From assembly GCF_049800915.1 (NCBI RefSeq), contig NZ_JBNAFY010000008.1, positions 1 through 64,000 of the forward strand: 64,000 bases of DNA, in the 5' to 3' direction. The position numbers and the translations under genes were made by a program. This document shows, in pieces, positions 59,229 through 64,000 of this stretch; the stretch's first letter is position 1, and each line of letters starts with the position of its first letter. Under the pieces are notes generated by a model that saw nothing but the letters and a program-made list of their open reading frames with translations, was not told the origin of the DNA and did not search any database. Source of the DNA: Amaricoccus macauensis_A (GTDB taxonomy: Bacteria > Pseudomonadota > Alphaproteobacteria > Rhodobacterales > Rhodobacteraceae).

Positions 59229-60169
59229 TGATGAAACCGCTTGGATCGGCCACTCATGTCATGGAAGAGACCATCGAGCAGGTGATCCGCGACGCCCCGC
59301 TCTTCAAGGGAGGGGAGGGCATGGAATATGGGCCCGTCTCGGGCGGGATCAGCAACGAGAACTGGCGCGTGCGCGAAATCTCCGGCCCCGGCGACTGGTT
59401 CGTGAAGGTCCCCGGCAACGGCACGGAGATGTTCGTCGATCGCGCCGCAGCGTTCGAGGCTTCCCAAAAGGCCGCGGCCGCGGGGCTTGGCCCAAGGGTT
59501 CATGACGATCTTGCCGCGCGCGGGGTAGAGATCAACGACTTCATTCCCGACAGGCGCGCCTCGACCCACTCCGATTTCGCCGACCCGGTGAAGTGCGGCG
59601 CTGCCATTGCCGCCTACCGCAAGATGCACGCCCTCCCGGCCCTGCGGCTCACCAAGACCGTCTTCGACATGATCGACGAGCACGCCCGGCAGGCCGCGGA
59701 CCTCGATGCGCCCCGCTTCCGCGACGAGGCCTGGATCATGCTCAACGAGAAGATGGCACGTGAGGCATTGCTCGCCTCCGGGCTCGATCTCGTGCCCTGT
59801 TTCAACGATCCGATGCCGGGGAACTTCATGGTGGGTGAGGACGGCTCGATCATGCTGATCGACTATGAATACGCCTCGATGAACGATCGCTGCTACGACC
59901 TCGGGATCTGGTTCGGGGAGATGTTCTTCACGCCCGAGCAGGAACTCGCCCTCATCGAGGAATATTTCGGAGAAGCCCGGCCAGAGATCGTCTCGCGCGT
60001 CATCGTGCACAAGGCACTGGCGGATGTGAAATGGGCGCTCTGGTCCATGGTGCAGCTTCGCGTCTCGCGGCTGGACTTCGACTTCTACAAGTATGGCATG
60101 TGGAAGCTAATGCGTTTTCGCCAGATCAGCGGGCACCCGGATTGGCCCCTGCATCTGCGCAGGCTCTGA
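59225..60169 (+). CDS. Choline-kinase/APH-like protein, second copy
   Basis: A 314-residue protein of the same family. Gly-rich region GPVSGGISNENWRV and FVKVPGNGTEMFVDR look like a normal choline-kinase ATP site. The catalytic loop is PCFNDPMPGNFMV, so the loop His is replaced by Phe, and the metal Asp lies in LIDYEYASMNDRCYDLGIWF. ATG 59225 overlaps the previous stop (ATGATGA). The two copies have clearly diverged. They would phosphorylate, or sense, the small molecule released by the upstream hydrolase. Confidence 0.82.
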   Translation: MMMKPLGSATHVMEETIEQVIRDAPLFKGGEGMEYGPVSGGISNENWRVREISGPGDWFVKVPGNGTEMFVDRAAAFEASQKAAAAGLGPRVHDDLAARGVEINDFIPDRRASTHSDFADPVKCGAAIAAYRKMHALPALRLTKTVFDMIDEHARQAADLDAPRFRDEAWIMLNEKMAREALLASGLDLVPCFNDPMPGNFMVGEDGSIMLIDYEYASMNDRCYDLGIWFGEMFFTPEQELALIEEYFGEARPEIVSRVIVHKALADVKWALWSMVQLRVSRLDFDFYKYGMWKLMRFRQISGHPDWPLHLRRL

Positions 60170-60177
60170 CGCCGGGG

Positions 60178-60193
60178 GCCGCAGACCTGCGGC
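60178..60193. terminator. Short hairpin between convergent genes
   Basis: GCCGCAG-AC-CTGCGGC lies between the stops of the last kinase-like gene (60169) and the endonuclease-V-like gene (60221). It has a 7-bp stem, a two-base loop and no T-run. Confidence 0.4.
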
Positions 60194-60220
60194 TGTTCGC
60201 CGTTCCCTTACACTCCGGAT

Positions 60221-60718
60221 CTACGCGGCCAGCTTCTCCTTCGGCCGAGCCGCTGGCGTGATCCGGTGGCTGGCTTCCGCATCCGCGCGGCTTTCGCCTT
60301 CGCGCCAAGCGGCCTTCTGGCTGATGGGATTTCGGATGCGGTCACGGAGCCTTTTGTAGCTCGCGGCGACCTCCGACAGGCTCGGCAGGTAGGGCGTATC
60401 CGCCTGGAAAACCGGGTCGATCTCCCGCATCAGGGTGTCGGGATCAGATGCTTCGGTCTCAAGTCCGCGCCTGCCGATCTCGGCGGTGAGTGCCTTATGG
60501 CGCGCTGCGAGCCAGGCGGCCTTGTCGTAGAAGAACCGGATATGCCCGGTTTCGAGGGTGTAGGCTTCGGGGAGGGGCGGCTCGCTTTCGGTGCCATGGG
60601 TGCGCAAACGCGCCTGCCAGCAGACGATGAGCCGAAAAACCGCAGGAATGTCAGCATGTTCGTCCAGAAGGTGCGCATCGGTAAGCTCACCCGGATCGAC
60701 CAGATTTATACGTGTCAT
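60221..60718 (-). CDS. T4 endonuclease V-like pyrimidine-dimer DNA glycosylase
   Basis: A 165-residue protein whose N-terminus, MTRINLVDPGELTDAHLLDE, matches the T4 endonuclease V family, including the catalytic Thr2, Arg3 and the following Asn. The catalytic Glu of the phage enzyme (residue 23) is Asp here (HADIPAVFRLI). It would excise UV-induced cyclobutane pyrimidine dimers and nick the abasic site. The C-terminus is longer and Ala/Arg-rich, compared with 138 residues in T4. It stands alone and converges with the catabolic operon. Confidence 0.85.
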   Translation of the reverse strand: MTRINLVDPGELTDAHLLDEHADIPAVFRLIVCWQARLRTHGTESEPPLPEAYTLETGHIRFFYDKAAWLAARHKALTAEIGRRGLETEASDPDTLMREIDPVFQADTPYLPSLSEVAASYKRLRDRIRNPISQKAAWREGESRADAEASHRITPAARPKEKLAA

Positions 60719-60845
60719 AGGCAGACTGCTCGCAGCGAAAATTTTTATTGGAGGTAGGCCCCGCGGGCATGAGGTCTATCAAATGAAGTATTAATTTTTT
60801 GCAAATGGGCCTGTTGCCCGGCACCGTGAAGGGGCGGTGGACAGG

Positions 60846-60862
60846 GGTTTCGCAGCGAAACC
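60846..60862. repeat. 17-bp palindrome, outlying copy
   Basis: GGTTTCGCAGCGAAACC, about 12 kb from the parAB cluster of copies. Confidence 0.8.
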
Positions 60863-60957
60863 TGCCGGACCCCGGAAGGGGCGCGGAGCATGGCAAAACC
60901 CGCGCGAGAATCGGGTCATTTGCCTGCCTGGATGGGCTGAAAGAGGCCGTAATCGGC

Positions 60958-61009
60958 GTATGGAAGGGGTATGGAACCCGTATGGAAAGCGTATGGCTGA
61001 TTTGTATGG
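60958..61009 (+). repeat. GTATGG array with 11-bp spacing
   Basis: GTATGG occurs at 60958, 60969, 60980, 60991 and 61004, so the first four are exactly 11 bases apart and the fifth 13. The copies are followed by short purine-rich variations. One helical-turn spacing suggests a protein-binding array or a slipped minisatellite. Confidence 0.75.
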
Positions 61010-61037
61010 CTCATCGCGCAGATCCGCTCGATGGTTG

Positions 61038-61097
61038 CCTGTTTCCCGCTTTGAGCGTTCGCAGGCCCGCGTCTGCGGAAAGGCGGGTAGGAGGCTC
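61038..61097 (+). repeat. 60-bp hairpin repeat, copy 1
   Basis: Aligns over about 60 bases with 63346-63405. The first 24 bases (CCTGTTTCCCGCTTTGAGCG and four more) are identical, and the rest is about 80% identical, ending GGTAGGAGGCTC. It contains a potential hairpin (CTGC...GCGG). Confidence 0.75.
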
Positions 61098-61203
61098 TGG
61101 CCGCCCCTGCGACAGGCGTTGAAAACGCGCGACGCGTGAACCATCGCGCGCTTCTGCTTTGCCGACCTTTCCGCCCTACGTCTCAGGTGCGGACCCCAGA
61201 TTC

Positions 61204-62184
61204 CTACTTGTAGGTCTTTGCATACATTGCCTGGAGATGGCCTTCGACTGTCACCGCCGGGTATTTTGGCGCCTCGTTTTCGGCAAGCACGGTCGGGATG
61301 CAGCGCACTTCGAAATCGGGGTTGCCGGCATAGAAGAACGGAACCGAATACCGCTCGCGCCCGGAGGTGTTGATTACACGGTGCAGGGTCGACTGGTAGG
61401 TGTCATTCGTCCAGCGTGCGATCATGTCGCCAAGGTTGACGATGAAGGCGCCGGGCACCGGCTGGGCGTGGATCCACTCGCCGCTCTCCGCATTGCGGAC
61501 CTGCAATCCGCCAACTTCGTCCTGCAGCAGGATCGTCAGACCGCCGAAATCGGTATGTGCCCCGGCGCCGCGGGCGTCCTTCGGATCATCGGGTTGCTGC
61601 GGCGGGTAGTGCAGCAGGCGAAGGGTGGCCAGCGGGTCGCGGCCGTAAGCGGCGAAGAAATCCTCCGAAAGGTCGAGCGACAATGCGATGCCCTGCATGA
61701 GACGGGCGCCAAGCGTGGTCAGCGCGGCGAAGTAGGCATTCATCGTCGGCTGGAAGCTCGGCAGGTCCTGCGGCCAGACATTCGGCCCGCGGTTGAACCT
61801 GCCCGCCTGCACGCGGGGGTCGTCTTCGGGCAATTCCACGCCGATGTAATAGCCTTCCTTCCGGTCGGCTGGTGCGCCGGCTTCCAGGGTCTGGCCGCCC
61901 AGAACCTCGTAGCCGCGGTTGGCCTTCGACCTGGATTTTTCCAGCGCCATCTTCGCCTCATCGGGCAGGTCGAAGAGGGTGCGGGTCTCTTCAAAGACCG
62001 CATCGACAAGACCCTGGGGCACACCGTGGCCGACGCAGTAGAAAAAGCCCTTGTCCAGACAGGCCGCACGCAGCGCCGCTCCGACGGCCTGGCGACGTGC
62101 CGGGTCAGAGGCGGAGAGATCGGCAACATCAATGATCGGCAGAGCCGTTTTCTCGATATGGGATGCGGTCAGTGTCTTTGTCAT
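61204..62184 (-). CDS. Isopenicillin-N-synthase-like 2OG-Fe(II) oxygenase
   Basis: A 326-residue non-haem iron dioxygenase. N-terminal DIOX_N domain (LPIIDVADLSASDPARRQAV, KGFFYCVGHGVP). The iron ligands are His and Asp in GAHTDFGGLTILLQD and His in STLHRVIN, and the 2-oxoglutarate contact is RERYSVPFF. ATG 62184 has AGGAAGG six bases upstream; a start at 62205 is less likely. It lies downstream of a LysR gene on the same strand. Substrate unknown. Confidence 0.92.
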   Translation of the reverse strand: MTKTLTASHIEKTALPIIDVADLSASDPARRQAVGAALRAACLDKGFFYCVGHGVPQGLVDAVFEETRTLFDLPDEAKMALEKSRSKANRGYEVLGGQTLEAGAPADRKEGYYIGVELPEDDPRVQAGRFNRGPNVWPQDLPSFQPTMNAYFAALTTLGARLMQGIALSLDLSEDFFAAYGRDPLATLRLLHYPPQQPDDPKDARGAGAHTDFGGLTILLQDEVGGLQVRNAESGEWIHAQPVPGAFIVNLGDMIARWTNDTYQSTLHRVINTSGRERYSVPFFYAGNPDFEVRCIPTVLAENEAPKYPAVTVEGHLQAMYAKTYK

Positions 62185-62287
62185 GGTGAACCTTCCTGGT
62201 TTCAATGTGCTGACCCATTGCTATTTCAAGACACATCGATGCCAAAAGAAGAGAAATCCGCCTACAGCGATGCCAGAATTCGCTCGC

Positions 62288-63199
62288 TTACCTCGCGAAG
62301 TGCGTGGCGCCGAGATGCTGCGTCAGGACTTGAAGAAACACGTCGACGGCCGCGGGCAGCGACCGTCCCGCACGCATGAAGATGCCGAGTTCGCTGAACA
62401 GGCCCCCCCGGGACCTCAGCGGCACGAAGGCGAGACTGTCCGCAGCGCCCGTGTCGTTCAGGCCGATCCGGGTCTGAAACGATATATGTGGCGGTTCTGA
62501 CACCAGCCGCTGCATCAGCGCCACGGAATCGGTGGTCACTGAAGCGGGAACCGCGAGATCGATCTCTGCCATCGCCTGCTCGATGCGCCGGGCCATGGAC
62601 AGGTTCGATTGTGCCCGGACCAGTGGAAATTCCGCGCAATTCACGATGCTTACGCTGTCGTGCACGGCCAGCGGATGCGACCGCGACATGACGGCCCCAA
62701 GCGCGAAGCGGGCAGAATAGATCCGCCTGAGATCCGGAGCAGGCGCAAGATCAAAGGCGATCCCGATATCTGCGCCCCCCGCGCTCAGCACATGGGGAAT
62801 CTCCTGCGATCCCATCGCCTGAACCTCGATCTCGATGCGCGGCGCACGGCCGAACACCTCGCGGATCACCTCCGGCAGAGGGGACAGGCAGATGCTCTCC
62901 ACCGCGGCCAGGCTTACCCGCCCCCGCTGCCCGCCCTGCAGCGCCTCGATTTCGGCTGTAGTCCGATCGAGATCCTGCAGAACGGTGATCGCATGTCGGG
63001 CCAGCGCCTCCCCCGCCGCTGTCAGAACGACCCCGCCGGCATGGCGCTCGAACAGCGGGGTGCCGATTTCTTCCTCGATCTGGAGGATCTTCCGGTTCAC
63101 GGCCGACGAGGCGACATTCAGCTTTCGCGCCGCCTCCCGTATCGACCCGGCACGACGCACCGCGTCAAAATAGAGAAGTTCCCGCGAATGGATGCGCAT
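62288..63199 (-). CDS. LysR-family transcriptional regulator
   Basis: A 303-residue regulator. Winged helix: YFDAVRRAGSIREAARKLNV, ASSAVNRKILQIEEEIGTPL. Effector domain: GRVSLAAVESICLSPLPEVI, then ALGAVMSRSHPLAVHDSVSI. It lies about 100 bases upstream of the 2OG-Fe(II) oxygenase gene in the same direction and is a candidate regulator of it. Confidence 0.94.
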   Translation of the reverse strand: MRIHSRELLYFDAVRRAGSIREAARKLNVASSAVNRKILQIEEEIGTPLFERHAGGVVLTAAGEALARHAITVLQDLDRTTAEIEALQGGQRGRVSLAAVESICLSPLPEVIREVFGRAPRIEIEVQAMGSQEIPHVLSAGGADIGIAFDLAPAPDLRRIYSARFALGAVMSRSHPLAVHDSVSIVNCAEFPLVRAQSNLSMARRIEQAMAEIDLAVPASVTTDSVALMQRLVSEPPHISFQTRIGLNDTGAADSLAFVPLRSRGGLFSELGIFMRAGRSLPAAVDVFLQVLTQHLGATHFAR

Positions 63200-63450
63200 C
63201 TACCGGCCCTGCTCACGTGTTCCAGCCGAAAGAAGACAACGCTACAGATCAAGGGGGTCCGAGGGAAGGGGCCCCTTGGACCGCGTTGAAATCGTATCAG
63301 CCCGCAAAGGTCATGTCGCGGAGCGAACCGCAGCGACCAGTCCAACCTGTTTCCCGCTTTGAGCGTTCGCGGACCCGTGCCTGCTGAAAGACAGGTAGGA
63401 GGCTCAAGTGTGCCCTTGCCGAATGTGGTGAGAGAACAATATAAGAACAC
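63200..63450. other. Divergent region containing the second 60-bp repeat
   Basis: About 250 bases between the LysR gene and the radical SAM gene. The repeat at 63346-63405 lies about 45 bases before the radical SAM start and could be in its transcribed leader. No other element was recognised. Confidence 0.45.
63346..63405 (+). repeat. 60-bp hairpin repeat, copy 2
   Basis: Second copy of the 61038-61097 repeat. Here CCTG-N8-CAGG forms a hairpin whose arms differ from copy 1, yet pairing is largely kept (C-G to U-G, U-A to U-G). It ends in AGGTAGGAGGCTCAAG, about 45 bases before the radical SAM start. Confidence 0.75.
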
Positions 63451-64000
63451 ATGGCACAGCGTACCCTTTCCGAGAAACTTGCGATCCTGTCCGACGCCGC
63501 GAAATACGACGCGTCCTGCGCCTCTTCGGGGGGCGAGCGGCGCAACTCGCGCGACGGCAAGGGGCTGGGTTCCGCGGGCGGGTCCGGGATCTGCCATGCC
63601 TATGCGCCGGACGGGCGCTGCATCAGCTTGCTCAAGATCCTGATGACGAACTTCTGCCTCTACGACTGCGCCTATTGCATCAACCGCGTGTCAAGCAGCG
63701 TGGAGCGGGCGCGGTTCACGGTCGAGGAGGTCGTTACCCTCACCATCGAGTTCTACCGCCGGAACTACATCGAAGGGCTGTTCCTCTCCTCGGGCATCAT
63801 CCGCTCGCCCGATGACACCATGGCCGACATGGTGCGCATCGCCCGCACGCTCCGGACCCGCGAGAATTTCCGCGGCTACATCCATCTTAAGACCATTCCG
63901 GGCGCGGCACCCGAACTGCTCGAGGAGGCGGGGCTCTGGGCGGATCGGCTCTCGGTGAACATCGAACTGCCCACAGAGACCTCTCTGCGCGCGCTTGCGC
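63451..64000 (+). CDS. Radical SAM protein, putative DNA repair/modification family (5' part)
   Basis: The first 183 codons of a longer gene. It begins MAQRTLSEKLAILSDAAKYD and carries the radical SAM cluster motif MTNFCLYDCAYC (C-x3-C-x2-C). The stretches LGSAGGSGICHAYAPDGRCI and GLFLSSGIIRSPDDTMADMV are typical of the family annotated as putative DNA modification/repair radical SAM protein, often next to a uracil-DNA-glycosylase-like partner. The partner would lie to the right, outside the window. The plausible ribosome-binding site is AGAGAA. Confidence 0.92.
   Translation, partial: MAQRTLSEKLAILSDAAKYDASCASSGGERRNSRDGKGLGSAGGSGICHAYAPDGRCISLLKILMTNFCLYDCAYCINRVSSSVERARFTVEEVVTLTIEFYRRNYIEGLFLSSGIIRSPDDTMADMVRIARTLRTRENFRGYIHLKTIPGAAPELLEEAGLWADRLSVNIELPTETSLRALA

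Larger units (their letters stand above)
60719..61203. other. Intergenic region with three repeat types
   Basis: About 485 bases without a credible gene. It contains a 17-bp palindrome (60846), an 11-bp-phased GTATGG array (60958) and the first copy of a 60-bp hairpin repeat (61038). Apparent open frames through it result from these repeats. Confidence 0.6.

Overview
The window looks like part of a low-copy extrachromosomal replicon (plasmid or chromid) of a marine-type alphaproteobacterium, most likely of the Rhodobacterales (roseobacter) group. The evidence is a RepA-family initiator (33.4 kb) with an iteron/DnaA-box origin beside it, a parA-parB partition pair (45.7-48.2 kb), high-GC codon use, and gene families typical of that group. 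No rRNA, tRNA or CRISPR array was seen. The species cannot be named from the sequence.

Layout. (1) 1-1.2 kb: nested, decayed IS3-family elements. (2) 1.2-32.7 kb: an extracellular polysaccharide and cell-surface island. It encodes GDP-L-fucose synthesis (gmd, fcl), UDP-galactose supply (galE), at least four GT4-type glycosyltransferases, a Wzx-like flippase, a Wzy-like polymerase, a Wzc-like chain-length/tyrosine kinase protein and two sulfotransferases. Interleaved are large secreted proteins: two pectin-lyase-fold-like proteins, two proteins sharing a glycosidase-like domain (one with phage-tail-like and SPRY modules, one with N-terminal RTX repeats) and two more RTX proteins. Together they suggest a sulfated, fucose-containing matrix polymer with its protein partners, like the EPS loci known on roseobacter RepA-type 'biofilm' plasmids. 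The initiating sugar-phosphate transferase, Wza-type outer-membrane exporter and type I secretion genes are not in the window. (3) 32.7-34.4 kb: replication origin and repA. (4) 34.6-48.7 kb: another RTX protein, a P450, an ECF sigma / anti-sigma / subtilase group split by a parDE module, a LysR-controlled oxidoreductase pair, a hipBA module with a small coupled ORF inside it, and parAB.

(5) 48.7-60.2 kb: an A+T-rich orphan gene, then a DeoR-family regulator divergent from a catabolic operon: HisN-like phosphatase, peptide-type ABC transporter (binding protein, two permeases, fused double ATPase), an M20 amidohydrolase and two choline-kinase-like proteins. The last genes are translationally coupled, so they probably form one uncharacterised uptake and processing pathway. 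(6) 60.2-64 kb: a T4-endonuclease-V-like repair enzyme, a 2OG-Fe(II) oxygenase, a LysR regulator and the start of a radical SAM protein of a putative DNA repair/modification family.

The most striking non-coding signal is a 17-bp palindrome, GGTTTCGC-N-GCGAAACC, found about 13 times, mostly between 37.5 and 48.4 kb around and inside parA and parB. It resembles the chromosomal parS consensus and is a candidate centromere site, though it could also be a mobile palindromic repeat. RepA-type iterons also occur singly far from the origin. A 60-bp hairpin-containing repeat occurs at 61.0 and 63.3 kb, and an 11-bp-phased GTATGG array sits at 60.96 kb.
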